Part shown: positions 10,706 to 21,532 of the stretch, one piece after another
Numbering within the stretch: the first letter of the stretch is position 1
Layout: each line of letters begins with the position of its first letter
NCBI GenBank assembly: GCA_012845835.1
Contig: JABAKD010000023.1
Span: forward strand, 9,527,840-9,591,839
Origin: Undaria pinnatifida
Lineage: Eukaryota; Sar; Phaeophyceae; Laminariales; Alariaceae
Direction: 5' to 3'
DNA length: 64,000 bases
Program-made: the position numbers and the translations under genes
The notes under the pieces: model-generated
The model's database searches: none
Told to the model about the DNA's origin: nothing
What the model saw: only the letters and a program-made list of their open reading frames with translations

Positions 10706-11394
10706 TTTTGTCGACCGGGATTTGGGTTCGATTGAGACCCCTCCCCCCAACTGCCCCATTTGAGGAAGCCTCAGAATCATTGGGTGTACCCCTAGTCGCC
10801 GCAAGGCCTCGGTAGCTCAACCCCTGAGTGGTCAGAAATCGCGTACGTTGGGGGGAGGGGGTGTTGAAGAACGCTACATCTCGAAAACAGTGCCCATGAA
10901 TATGCGCATCGCGTGGGTTGGTTGCCGGGCGTGGGGGAGGGGGGGGGTTTACCGGTTTGAGATAGTCGACGAGGCCCCTCCGACGCGTATGATGCGATAG
11001 GGGTCGTCGAAAACGTCTGTCCGACGACCAAGGCTATGGCAAGGGGGCTACGTTGGGAGAGGGGGTGACGGGGCGGGGTTGGTTGGTGTGGCTCGGGGTC
11101 GCTAGTGCGATTTCTTTCCCTGTACCCTTTGCGGCCTTAAGCTTTCATGGGGTTTCCATTGTTTCCTTCTTCTTGCGACATGTGGATCGACAATGGAATG
11201 GTGAAAGCTGACGCGCTGCACCGAAAAAATTGCCTGAAGTGCTTTTGTCGGATTTAGGTACAGAACCAGTCGTGCGAGTGGTGAAAAATCGGCAGTGACG
11301 CGTGCTGCTGTGATAGAGGTGCATCACTTTTTTTCTAATACTACACTCCTCGATTGGGGAGGAGGTCAAGACCTCTCCCAAACAACTGATTCGG

Positions 11395-11578
11395 AGAAAA
11401 ACCAAAACGGCTACACCGGATGAAAACTCGCCGTGGCCTAGGTACGCAACTAGAATCATCTTGAAAATAGTAGTCCTTTTCCGACCATTTTGTGTTTAAC
11501 GAACACCGCCATTGGTAAGAAAAAAAAAAGTAAAAAAATGGTACCTCTATCGTCTAGCGTGCTTCCAGTGGAAAGGGA
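11395..11578 (-). mobile_element. R1-family element, partial, reverse orientation
   Basis: GTGGCCTAGGTACGCAACTAGAATCAT and GTACCTCTATCGTCTAGCGTGC, in this order, are the reverse complement of the mid-region and left end of R1. The GGGGCTCC block has decayed to AACACCGCC. Confidence 0.45.
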
Positions 11579-11738
11579 GGTATTAACATCCGCCCAACTG
11601 TGTCCTTGGTTCACCTTCGTTTGCTTCTGAAAAACGGGATTCGATGCCCCAACATCGTCCAGAACATCGCTACTGCTCTAGCAGTATGAATCGTTCGTTG
11701 TGTATACCCATGTAGGACATGAGCAGATTTCGTCGGGT

Positions 11739-12027
11739 GAGGCATGCTAAGATAGACGTGTAGCGGATTTTGACCGAAAAGCGGCTTCTGAATGGCGGGG
11801 CGCTCCTTAACCAGGGAATAAAAACGTAGGAATCTCTCTCTTTTTTTCGCTGTAGATTTCGTGGTATACCTACGGCATGGGATTTTTCACCAGGTTATCT
11901 GTAGAACGGCTTCGTTCCCTCCTTGGAGGCTTTTTGGGGGAGGGGCGGGGGTATATTGAACTCCACAAGTGAGAGCCTCATCATGGAAAAAAAAGCGCAC
12001 ACACCTCCCTCTACTGTGGAAGGCGTC
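11739..12027 (+). mobile_element. R1-family element, diverged
   Basis: Left end GAGGCATGCTAAGATAGACG, a GGCGGGGCGCTCCTTAACC block, a CGTGGTATACCTACGGCATGGG mid-block, and right end CACCTCCCTCTACTGTGGAAGGCGTC. The order fits R1 throughout, but about a third of the terminal positions differ from the intact copies. Confidence 0.55.
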
Positions 12028-12049
12028 AGTCACCCCACACGCATCTCGA

Positions 12050-12550
12050 TATGCCTGTAGTAATCAACGCAGCACCTCGAAAACTGTGTTTTCGGAGCCC
12101 TTCGACGCTGTGCAATGAAGAGTCAGGCAACAACAAAAAAAGAAAAAACCAACAAAATTCAATCGTAAAATCGCGCATCACGTCGAAACCCGCCTTAGTT
12201 GCAAGCTGTGTGCATGACACGCTTCGATTGCGCGTGCTTACAAGGTGTGTACGTACCATCGTGAAGGATATACGTCTGCGAATCTCCTCACTTATCGATT
12301 CGCCTACGGGAATCAACGCAGCACCAACATCGAGAAATGTGGTGGTGAGCCCTTCGACGCTGTGCCGTGAAGAGCCATAAACAATAACGAAAGAAAACAC
12401 GAAGAAACTTCAACTGTGAGACCGCGGATCACGTAGGAACTCACCTTTGATGCAAGCTGTATGTGCATGATACCTCGATGGCGGGTGTTTGCAAAGTGTG
12501 TGAGAGCCCTGAAGGATATATGTCGACGGAACCCCTCTGTGCTAGAAACA
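12050..12550 (-). repeat. Diverged tandem pair related to repeat R3
   Basis: Two units about 255 bp apart share AATCAACGCAGCACC, GCCCTTCGACGCTGTGC and GCAAGCTGTRTG. Each also contains a recognisable but diverged R3 terminus: CGTCGAAAC, TTGCAAGCTGTGTG, a GATTGCGCGTG analogue and GAAGGATATA in the right order and spacing. These appear to be old R3 copies duplicated together with unrelated sequence. Confidence 0.55.
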
Positions 12551-12559
12551 AACCAGGGC

Positions 12560-13070
12560 CAACACGGCCCCCGAACTCGTAAATTTTACCAGAAGATCAA
12601 CGTGACGGTAACACCAAAACGGGTCAGCCTAAGTTCTAAATATTGTGCGCGCTAAGGGGGGGAGGGGGGGGGATCTGACAGCTGCGGGGTTCATTACATT
12701 TTTTTCCCACGATACTTAATTGCTCATATCTGTTCCCTCACAGTGCCATCGACACACACCCACCGTATAAGCATGCGCTACGCAACTGGTCATCGCGTCA
12801 CGCACGCATGTTTTATCAAAGAAGAGCAGTTCTTCGTCCAAATAGACAGACAGGTATTTAAGCTACTACTGTAGGAGCGTTAGGAAATGTTTTTTTGCCC
12901 CTCTCTACGGTATCGTGTGTACAGCCCGCCTGGCGGGAGACACCCCGAGCGAGAAGAGGTGGGGGTCAGCGAATGCGTGGAGGATTCCCGTCTTCGCTTT
13001 GTCCCATTTTCTTCTTGCTGACTACGGCACGCAGGGAAGGGTTCGTTCCCAGGAGTGACCAGTTGAACAG
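12560..13070. other. No supported gene
   Basis: There is a G-rich stretch at 12653-12672 and otherwise unassigned sequence. Nothing here resembles a known domain, RNA or repeat of this window. Confidence 0.35.
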
Positions 13071-13074
13071 TGCC

Positions 13075-13350
13075 GACGCTTGCTACGATAGAGGTAGCGC
13101 TTTTCGGATTCTTTGTTTGCGGATGACGGGGCTCCTTAACCCCATGATCATCGGAAATGGGCGTTTTTGTTTGCATGATTCCCGTCATGTACCTAGACCA
13201 CGAGATTTTTCATCCGGTATCACAGCAGTTGCATTTCTTTTCCAAAGTTACGTTTTCGGGAGAGGTCTTAGGGCCGACAACGTATTGTCGACTCAAAACC
13301 TCAAAACACGAACGGGAACAAATATTAGTTTCCCCTTTCTCGCTTGGATT
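13075..13350 (+). mobile_element. R1-family element with lost right end
   Basis: The left end GACGCTTGCTACGATAGAGG and the interior blocks GACGGGGCTCCTTAACCCC, ATGATTCCCGTCATGTACC and TTTTCGGGAGAGGTCTTA are well preserved. No inverted right terminus follows, and the sequence passes into a tandem repeat. Confidence 0.6.
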
Positions 13351-13429
13351 TCATGCTAGAAACAACGGATCTACGTTGTACCCTAACCCTGACCCAAATA
13401 GGTGGTCGGTAAGGCCGCCACACGTGACG

Positions 13430-13800
13430 ATAGAGGTGCAAACCAGGTTTTTCCTAGATCAATTTGCCGATATAGGGCCGGTGACCTGGCTCGAATCCTT
13501 AACCCTTGAGAGAAACAAAAATGTGCGCGTCTATAGTACCATGTGTCGGGGTTAGGGTTTGACCTCTCTGAAGGTTTTGTTCTTGGGTGTCTCACTAAAG
13601 TGCCGGTTGAATTGTGTGATTTGCCGGCATAGTGCCGGTGATCTGGCACGAAACCTAATCCTTGAGGAAAAAAACTGCACCTCTACCGCGGCATGTGTCA
13701 CTTATAGTCCTTTGAACATGGTTGCGGTGGGTGTCTCGTATAGTGATGGTTGAATAGTGCGAGTTGTCGTTATAGTGCAGGCGATCTGGTACGGCTGGAA
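13430..13800 (+). repeat. Three-unit degenerate tandem repeat, period about 145-157 bp
   Basis: TTGCCGATATAGGGCCGGTG, TTGCCGGCATAGTGCCGGTG and TTGTCGTTATAGTGCAGGCG start at 13464, 13621 and 13764. Each is followed by ATCTGG-like and GAATCC/AAACC blocks. GGGTGTCTC recurs before the second and third units. Confidence 0.65.
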
Positions 13801-14164
13801 AACGATACAATAAAACCAGTTTCGGTGCTATATTATTATTGCCTTCCGACATTGTAGCGTAGCGCACAAAGTATGTGTCTCTCCGATAAAAAAACCGAGT
13901 ACCCTTCCCTAAAGCAGCAGCATACCTCCTACGACCCTCCGACAATCGCTTTCCCACTTCTTTTCCCCACATTTGTTTGCGTTAGCTACCACTGTATTCA
14001 ATGGCGCCAGTGTCCGATGTGCTGCCGGTAGTTGTTGGCCGGCACGTACCGGCACTGCAGGGAGACTGCCCCTGTACTGTACTTGTACAGCAATTGCATA
14101 CCCGGTAAAAGGGGAGGCAGCGACCGATTCTACGATACCCCCCCCCCGCCCCCCCCAAACCAGC

Positions 14165-14400
14165 GATTTTGTTTATTTAACGAACGTCTCATCATGGCTG
14201 CTCGACACCGGAAAGGATGCCATGAGGAAAGGATTCCCATGCATGTTCTTGTTTCGCAAAGGGCTATCGGACGATGACGTCGGGGTGGCAACGGGCGCCG
14301 TACTTTAGGGGATAGGGCCGGGCGTTGGTTTCAAAACCGGCGATTTCGTTGTCGAAAGGTTGGGGGGCTACCTCTAACAGTTGTAGAACCCCTAGTGCCT
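14165..14400. repeat. Dispersed repeat R7, copy 2
   Basis: It shares ATGGCTGCTCGACAC and GGTTTCAAAACCGGCGATTT with 1155-1400. The GGTTTCAAAACC palindrome is perfectly kept in both. Confidence 0.45.
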
Positions 14401-15000
14401 CGCCTGTACCAGTGACTCGGATTGTTGATATGTTGAAATTTTTTTGTGCAACTGATTTCTTGAAGTTTTCCTACCAACACACTTGATTTGAATCCTCATA
14501 TCGCTAACTTTAACAAAACAGTGACTGCCCCTTGTCGTTTCGGAAGGAAAAAATCTGTTGCGCAGCAGCTGGGGGTTCACCGTTGAGACCGTCAAGGATT
14601 GCGGGGAAACTGGCGGTAATGACGCTTCCTCACTGTTGGCCAATGCTTGTCACCGGTTATAACGGCACGTGGCAAGTTTTCTGCAAATTCATGTTTTCAG
14701 GTCTTGAAATTGCTTTTAGCGTCGGGCTGCTTGCACTCCAAGCCCACCTACGGTAGTATGCGCTGGTTAGGTTTGTTCGTTTCGCCGCCGCCACCGCCTT
14801 CCCTCTTTTCACGTGGCGTGCTCGAAGTCAACCACAATTTTTTGCCCGCACGCAGCTAACTGCAGCACCTAGCCCACCTCTTCCGTGACTTCGTAGTTTA
14901 GGCAACGTCAAAGCCAAGCCACAATCCTAGTGACCGTCATAAATTGTCGAATTTGTTCGTTTTTTTGTCTCCGTTTCTTCCCTCTTGAAAGCTTGTTTTC

Positions 15001-15083
15001 GAGTCACGAGCTCAGAGCCAAACTATAATTTTACCGCATGCGAGTCACGAGTTCAGAGTCAAACTACAAGATACCGCATGCGA
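15001..15083 (+). repeat. Two-unit tandem repeat, 41 bp
   Basis: GAGTCACGAG begins at 15001 and 15042. Each unit ends in TACCGCATGCGA. It lies immediately upstream of the candidate small ORF at 15143. Confidence 0.8.
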
Positions 15084-15142
15084 CTATAGACATACCCACA
15101 CATATATCGGCAATACATTTTTCTTGCAATCACTTGAGGTCA

Positions 15143-15271
15143 ATGGCGCGGTTCGCTCTCAACGCGCCCACTCGGAGGGCGCCTCTGCCTAAACCCTCCT
15201 CTCGCAAAAACTTCCCAACGGCGGCTTTCTATGCATTCCTTGCTTTCTTAGCCTTGGTTTTTCTCGTATAG
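15143..15271 (+). CDS. Possible 42-residue tail-anchored small protein
   Basis: The ATG at 15143 lies in a favourable context (GTCAATGG) and opens a 42-codon frame ending in TAG. Residues 1-25 are basic and polar, with three proline-containing stretches (for example RRAPLPKPSSRK). Residues 28-42 are almost wholly hydrophobic and aromatic (FYAFLAFLALVFLV) and run to the last codon. That layout is typical of tail-anchored membrane micropeptides, with the N-terminus in the cytosol. I do not recognise a family. The frame is short enough to arise by chance, and no promoter or splice signal supports it, so this remains a suggestion. Confidence 0.25.
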   Translation: MARFALNAPTRRAPLPKPSSRKNFPTAAFYAFLAFLALVFLV

Positions 15272-15539
15272 CTGTACGAATTACGTTATCAACTGTTAGT
15301 ATTAGCAGGACCTACAATCGTCGACAACTTGCAGTCGGTTAAACCCACAGCCCCCAAGAAGGTTATAAACAAAACTGGTATTTCTAGGCGACGGCCTAGT
15401 TGTCAGCAAAAAAAGAGTCGCCTGCTTCGGTTTGTGACGTGGGTGCCAGTGAGGGCTGGTCACTGGTCATGGCCACACCCGCGAGATACCCGCGGGTCGA
15501 GTCGGGCCGTGTCAGGCACCGAAACCTCACGGGGAGGCA

Positions 15540-15833
15540 GGCATCCCACGGTACGGTAGGGGTTGCAGTTTTTGAACTGAAAATGGTAATGTTACGGTTG
15601 AGCTCCTTAAGTGTGAAACTGTCGGTTAGTATGAGAAATATTACGATTGTGTTTCTCTTAGTACTAGTGCATAGATATGTTGGTCAGGTCTGCGCGAACG
15701 AATGCCTTCGAAGTCATGTTTCGGGTGATGATTATGATGACGATGAGATGTTGATATCGAGCTCCACGTGTTTAAAGCTCAAAAACATCGCAGAATCTGC
15801 TGCACGGGTAGCCTACTACCGTGGGATCACTCG
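15540..15833 (+). mobile_element. R4-family MITE-like element with internal insertions
   Basis: Inverted termini are CATCCCACGGTACGGTAGGG at the left (with a duplicated CGGTA) and CTACTACCGTGGGATCACTC at the right. The interior is R4: GTTGAGCTCCTTAAG, TGCATAGATATG, GCGCGAACGAATGCCTTCGA and TTTCGGGTGA. After this a short GATGATTATGATGACGATGA stretch has been added relative to other copies. Confidence 0.7.
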
Positions 15834-16559
15834 ACATCCAACCACAGCGTGAGATGACAACGGATTGACTTAGGTCGGGCCAGGAGATTTTCAAGTTTCA
15901 CAGGGTCGGGTCGGGTCGGGACGCCCTGACCGGGGCAAGAAACTTATCCGCCCCGCGCAAAACCCTACCTTTTGGGGCCCATGTAGACAGACAAAAAAGC
16001 AGTGATTGATTGCCATGTTTTCAAGCGGTTTAAATGTGTCGTGAGCGCACAGCAGTACCCGAGTAGTGTCATGCCGCACCCGTGTTTTGCGACCCCTTTT
16101 GCAGTGATGTTGTTGTTGTACTTTCGGACGCCAATATGTTGGTCATCTCCCAATCGGCAGTGCCTAATGCTGTTATCATCAAAGTTCGGCGTTAACTTTT
16201 TTCCACGCAGTCCCAAAATGACTAAATCGGGGTATGTCGCTGTAGGGCTTAGGTTGAAACGGCTTGGCGCAATGCTGCTGCTGTAACGCTATAGCAACCG
16301 CGGCCTTTCGAGGTGGAGGGTGCAATGCTAAGGGAGCACGCTCGTGTTGGGCGTCGGGCTACTCTGGACGATAAAATGCTACTCTCGAAAGATATCGGCC
16401 AGACTCACAGCCTTCATTATTTCGTCTCGAATTTTAGCTGCCGTGGTCTCCGCCTTCTATGTTGATGATTTTATCTTCGCGTTCTCAGACGTCAGCCACA
16501 ACGCACCGCACGCGACAGTTTTTTTTTTAATGCTCCCTTCTACTGTCTTATTTTTTTCC

Positions 16560-16725
16560 TCTTGTTCGTCTCCCTCCCTAGACGTAACTCAGACGTCGGG
16601 GTCATTGAGCCGGCTCTTCTCCCCGCTCCCCACAACGGCACACTCCTCCTTTTGTTTTTGCGAGGAGATTCCAGCTGTTTCTTCGCTTCTCGACTCGCAT
16701 CGAGTTACACCTGCCCACACGGATA
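16560..16725 (-). mobile_element. SINE-like element S1, body fragment
   Basis: CTCCCTCCCTAGACGTAACTC, CCCCGCTCCCCACAACGGCAC and TCTCGACTCGCATCGAGTTAC match, in order, the body of the S1 copy at 29705-30028. The tRNA-like head is missing. A short reading frame over the neighbouring sequence contains a YVDD-like string, but no flanking reverse transcriptase motif supports it. Confidence 0.6.
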
Positions 16726-17036
16726 AATATACTTTTAAACAATACCTAGTCAGCTAGTAGATAGTTGACGGGTTATCATCGGGCAACCCACAGCCCAAGA
16801 AACCTGCGTAGTATAGCCGATTGATTACCATCTGGCCGGGGTGGGTCATTTAGTCAGCACAATTCGATGAAAAGTCGACGAGTGTTGGGAGTGTTGGACA
16901 AACCTTCTTCTGCGAAATAAAATCGAAGGCATGCCCAGGGAAGGGGGGAAGTACGATGACTCCTGTGACCACCGATCTTGACAAGATGCTGGGAAGTGAT
17001 TGTGGGGTAAAATGACAATAAGATAAAACGCGTGCT

Positions 17037-17294
17037 ACGATGGAGGTGGCCCTTTTGGGAATTTTCTTTCCGAGTGATGGGATTCTTTATCCCAAAAATG
17101 TCGGAAAGATACTCATTTTATTTACGAAAACATGAATCTCGTTGTATACCCAAGCCACGGGATTTATCATCCGGTGTATAGCAGTTTTGTTTTTTCTCCA
17201 AAACAGTATTTCGGGAGAGGTCTTATGCTCCCAACGCAAGGAACCTCAGTTAAAAAACAATGGTTCGTGCACCTCTATTATTGTGGCTTGGGTC
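17037..17294 (+). mobile_element. R1-family MITE
   Basis: It starts AACGCGTGCTACGATGGAGG and ends CACCTCTATTATTGTGGCTTGGGTC. The interior shows GATGGGATTCTTTATCCC, CCAAGCCACGGGATTTATCATCC and TTCGGGAGAGGTCTTATGCTCCC, all R1 blocks. TAAA on both sides could be a target duplication if one terminal base is lost. Confidence 0.7.
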
Positions 17295-17779
17295 TAAACT
17301 AGGCTAAAGGCTCGTTTGTCCACTCCCTTTGTTACTTGCCGGGGTACCTTCGCTGTGGCTTATTGGTTCCTTACAGTTTGTTTTTTCAAGAGTTGAGTCT
17401 CCCATGTACCACGTACGTGCGGTATCCACCCCCAGAGCTTCCAGACCACCACACGCCCCGGGGGGGAAAAGGTCGAAAAAAACAGAAGAAGTCAGCCAGC
17501 CAACTGGCAACAACGCCACCATCCGTGGTAACAACCGTGATCTTATCTTGTCGAATGGGTTTGTTTTGTTCGCCACCTTTTCCCTGCGAATGTATTTTTT
17601 TCCGTCGCGTGCTCTAAACCAACCGCAAGTCGGACCCCAGTGGGCATGCGGCGCGTCATTCCTGAAGTCGTAAGCGCGCTGGAGGAGAGGAAAAGTCAGA
17701 GTTTTTTTGCCGGGAGGGCCGACAACGTGAGGGCCATTTTATTTTGTCGAAGAGCTTTCTGTTCCTGTTTTATATATAT

Positions 17780-17920
17780 GGAGTCGCCGACCTATATCCT
17801 TAATGAGGACACACAACTCGTAATGCGCGCGATCGGAGTATCACACACAGCTTGCAAAGATGAGTTTCGACGAAATCTTCGATCTCACAGCTGGAGTGTA
17901 TTTTAATTTTTATAATATAT
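17780..17920 (+). repeat. Dispersed repeat R3, short copy (conserved end only)
   Basis: The copy begins at GGAGTCGCCGACCTATATCC and runs through GAGGACACACAACTCGTAAT, GCGCGATCGGAGTATCACAC and GATCTCACAGCTGGAGTGTA, then TTTTAATTTTTATAATATA. It is nearly identical to other R3 copies up to this AT-rich end but lacks everything upstream. That is how a 5'-truncated retro-copy would look. Confidence 0.8.
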
Positions 17921-18096
17921 ATATATCTTGCAGGAAAAACAGGAGGAGAAAAATCGTGTATCATCAGCAAATTTAACAGAGAGCAAGAGTCAGGGACGCA
18001 TCACACCCCTGTGACTGTACAGCAATAATTAATAATTACGACAAGTAGTGGAAATCAGGCATTTGATATTGCGTAGGTCAATTTGGTCTTCGTAGT

Positions 18097-18246
18097 AAGG
18101 TCCTTCGTAGTAGTTGTTGTTGTGGTAATAGTAGTAGTATATTAATAGTAGTAGTAGTGTTAGCACTAGTAGTGGTAGTAGAAGTAGCCGCTGCAGTAGT
18201 AGCGGTAGTAGCAGTAGTAGCAGTAGTAGTAGTCGTAGTAGTAGTC

Positions 18247-18293
<47 letters not shown>

Positions 18294-18490
18294 CGTAGTA
18301 GTAGTAGTAGTAGCAGTAGTAGTAAAAGCAGCAGCACAGGTGATAGTATGGTGGTAGTCATGGTGGTGGTTGTAGAGCTAAACGATGTAGTAGTTATTTA
18401 TTAGTTGTTGTGGTAGTGGCGGTAGTTGTAGTAGCAGCAGATCCAGCAGCAAGCAGTGATATTAGTGGTGGTGGTAGTGGTGGTAGTAGG
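18097..18490. repeat. (GTA)n / (TAC)n microsatellite
   Basis: The core at 18120-18330 is almost pure GTA with scattered GTC, GCA and GGT variants. It decays into mixed GGT/GTA sequence to about 18490. Confidence 0.9.
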
Positions 18491-18727
18491 GCTATACAAT
18501 GTTCAACGTCAATGCTAGCGCGGCGCACTGACACTTCCTTCCTGCCGCCGTCGCACTTGACAGCAGCTCGATATCGATGGTATTGTCGCGGTTACCATCA
18601 CCTCGATGCCCAGCTCGAACTGCAAGGAAAAACGTGTAGTGCATAACCAACTGATTGATTCGTCGGCAACTTGTTTTTTGTTTGTTCACACACATCTATT
18701 CTCCATCTTCTGGACAAGCCGTGGTCA

Positions 18728-18995
18728 CAGGTGACGTTCCTTCCCCCCCCCCGGTTCTTGCCTTCAATTTTTATCGCGCATAGGGTTCAGCAATCCCACT
18801 CACTGCTCGTCGATTTTCCATCGAGTGTTGCTAACTCGCGCTGTCGTGCTTCCCGCAGGTCAATTTGTGCACAAGAAAATGTCCCCGCGATTACTTATGA
18901 GTATGCACTCGGGGGCATTCGAACTCACCAAACTGACATTTATTTATTTACCAGGCTGGAGGATAACCTGATACGCCACCGGAGCGACCGGACTT
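18728..18995 (-). mobile_element. SINE-like element S1, diverged full-length copy
   Basis: On the minus strand the head reads CGCTCCGGTGGCGTATCAGG followed by GGTGAGTTCGAATGCCCC, matching pol III A-box and B-box spacing. The body keeps GCGCGATAAAAATTGAAGGC and GGGGGAAGGAACGTC, which align with the S1 copies at 29.7, 34.2 and 50.1 kb. Confidence 0.6.
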
Positions 18996-19756
18996 ACATG
19001 CTATGGGCCTTCACGGCCCTAGCCTCCCAATAATGATGGTGGCATGGGAGTTATCCCACACGGCAGCAGTGCAGCAGATTCTAAGAAGTTCTAAGCTCTT
19101 AACACGAGGAGCCCAATATCAGCCCCGAAACACGCCTCCAACTGCATGCGCTCTCGTAATTCACCTAACGCGTCTAGGCTGCTTGTCTTCAAACAATACC
19201 CCGTACTATATGCTCCTGTAATTGTCAATCAATGCATGCCGAACGTTCGACAGTCGAGGAGCTCAACCGATGAGAAGGGGAGAACCGTTTGGCGCAAATA
19301 CCTGCCACGCCTACCGTGGGCCGACCCATGAGCCAATCCAACGTAACGGCATCATGCAGGGCGCCGGTACTAGGGCTCCCAATGATGCCGCCATTTGCCA
19401 ATCCAACGTAACCGCACTATTCATGGCACCGACACTGTTGGAAATAGGGTTACTGTGGGTTACAACATAGGAATTTCAAGTCGTGCAAATTTAAATAAAC
19501 CGGCGCCGCAGAAGGCAGTGGCACTGCGTTAAGGTTTTTGTGGGGTGTCAGTGCGTTTGACCACTTTAACAAGGTTAACCAACAGCTTACCCAAACTAAG
19601 CCTTATAACACTCTCCCCCCCTGAAACGGCGGGATAGCAGGTCGGCCGGATATACGGGTGGACCTGTCAATATCCAAGCGGTCTCATTTCCTGGGGATAC
19701 CGTAGAGAGTATTTTTCAAGTTTGACACGGGGAAATTCTGAAAAAAAATATCAATG

Positions 19757-19905
19757 TAGAAGGTGGGATTTGAACCCACGGCCCAAAAATACACCGTCTG
19801 TCGACGACGTCCTTTGCTACGGTTAGAGTAGGGTATTAGTCCGTTTCACCACTTGTCAAAGATTAACCTATAGCTTACTCAAACTAAGCCTTAAAGCAAC
19901 TGCTA
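19757..19905 (-). mobile_element. tRNA-like element S3 (pol III promoter-like)
   Basis: On the minus strand, GACAAGTGGTGAAACGGAC resembles an A box. About 80 bases later GCCGTGGGTTCAAATCCCAC is an excellent B box with a perfect T-arm (GTGGG/CCCAC around TTCAAAT). The T-arm is followed by CTTCTACA, as a tRNA acceptor strand would be, but no matching GTAGAAG 5' strand is present. It is therefore not a functional tRNA. Fragments at 5385-5450 and 19541-19600 show that it is a dispersed family. Confidence 0.55.
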
Positions 19906-19984
19906 CCTGGTAATAAATAGGGTTAGTACACGGAGTTACTACGAACATGGGGTTCAAGTTGTTCTAAGCGATTTGACGGGCGTT

Positions 19985-20275
19985 GCAGAGGGCAATGACA
20001 CTGTTTCATCGACACTATAGAGAGCAGCGACACTAATCCACCGGCCGTATAGAGGGCAGTGGCACTTTTCAACCCAGAGCTACTATATATATAGAGAGTG
20101 CAAGTCGTGCCGAGCGATATTATCGGCATTGTCGAGGGCAGTGGCCCTATTTTATCGACACTGGGGAGAGCAGTGGCACTATTCCACCGGCATTGTAGAC
20201 GGCAGTAGCACTGTTCCATCGGCACTATAGAAAGCAGTTGGCACTGTTGCGCCAGCATCATCGCAGGCAGCGACG
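19985..20275. repeat. Minisatellite, unit about 32 bp
   Basis: At least seven degenerate units of the type GAGGGCAGTGGCACT followed by ATTCCATCGGCACTATA run head to tail. Two are near-neighbours at 20010-20060 and four lie at 20150-20275, with one unit expanded by an AT insertion near 20080. Confidence 0.8.
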
Positions 20276-20489
20276 CTATTTGAAGGGCCCCCCAGCTGAT
20301 GTCGTCATTTTTTTATCTTACTGTCTTAAAATCTCCCCCGGACCGTCTTTTACGCGACGCAGGACCTCATTCGCAATGGTTTTATCGCGATCACCACACC
20401 ATCCGCTTCGTCGGAGGCCACCCCAAGGAACGTCATAACGACGACTCACTCGTTGAGGATGGAATCGACGACAGAAAATCTGCATGCGT

Positions 20490-20548
20490 TGGTGGTGTTG
20501 CCGCCGCTGTTGCTGCTGCTGCTTGCTGCTGCTGCTGCTGGCGGTATT
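20490..20548. repeat. (GCT)n microsatellite
   Basis: GCT/CTG units occur with occasional CCG. Polyleucine, polyalanine and polyglutamine frames here derive from the repeat. Confidence 0.85.
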
Positions 20549-20989
20549 GGTGGAGGTGGTGATACCTCGGCAGCTTTGTCTCTTGACCCTTCGATTCCTT
20601 CCGCCGGCGTTTCAACAGGCCGTGTAAGCCCATCATTGCGTCTCGCGTGGTAGCCGTACGATAGTGTGGCCGTGCCGCGCGGCGTAAATGTGTTTTTTTT
20701 CATGTTCAGGTGCGCAGCTCATCCCAGCACGGTGTACGCTGTAGGTGTGTATAGAGGGTAGATTCAACCGAGATTACGGTACTGAGGCTCTATTGACGAG
20801 TTTAAGACCATTCTGATTCCGGGAAGCTTCTTTAGTTTCGTGCTGTACCATAGATGTTAGGCTGGCATACGCAGGGCGGTGGTGGTGGTCAGGGGGGGGG
20901 GAGGTAACGCCAACCCTAGCGCGAACCCTAACCCGAGACACACGCTACGGTAAAGGTTTGCGTTTTCTGAGGCCCCTCGCTCGGGAAGC

Positions 20990-21285
20990 TTTAGTCTATA
21001 CCATTAATAGTAGCGTTAATAATTTTCATAGTATATCTATACCAAATACTATCAAATGTAGTCTAGTGTATATATTTACTATATATAGTCTAGTAGTATA
21101 GTATTAGACCTAATACTATAGATATACCACTAAGAACATATACTATACTGTTTAAAGTTTACTGTGTACTATAAACAGTGTCTCTGTAAAATTTATAGTA
21201 TCTATACTAATGATAATATTTATACTATTAATGGTATATACTATACTATTGAGAGTAGAAATATTATATTAACAGTATACCCCTT
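20990..21285. repeat. AT-rich block of ATAGTA/TACTAT quasi-palindromes
   Basis: Nearly 300 bp is built from variants of ATAGTATA and its complement TATACTAT with short interruptions. It could fold into many alternative hairpins. It has a sharp right edge at CCCCTTTGACG. Confidence 0.8.
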
Positions 21286-21532
21286 TGACGCAAAAACTTG
21301 TCTTGGGTAAGCTGAAAGGGCGACCCCCGCTGACCTAAACCATGGCACAGGCTTATTGCCACGTCGATATCATACCAGGTCTATTATGTATGTACGTGTA
21401 CCTACCGAAATTCGATAAACAAATGCACTACTGTGATCCCTACCGCAGCTACCATGGGGATTGTTTTTACCGTAGTGTTTTTACTTGTTTTGGGACAAAA
21501 TATAACGCCAATTTAACAGCAGTAATACTAAC

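Noticed and set aside
16344-16757. YVDD-like string suggesting reverse transcriptase
   Set aside because: None of the other reverse transcriptase blocks appears around it, and the second half of the frame is the reverse of an S1 element.
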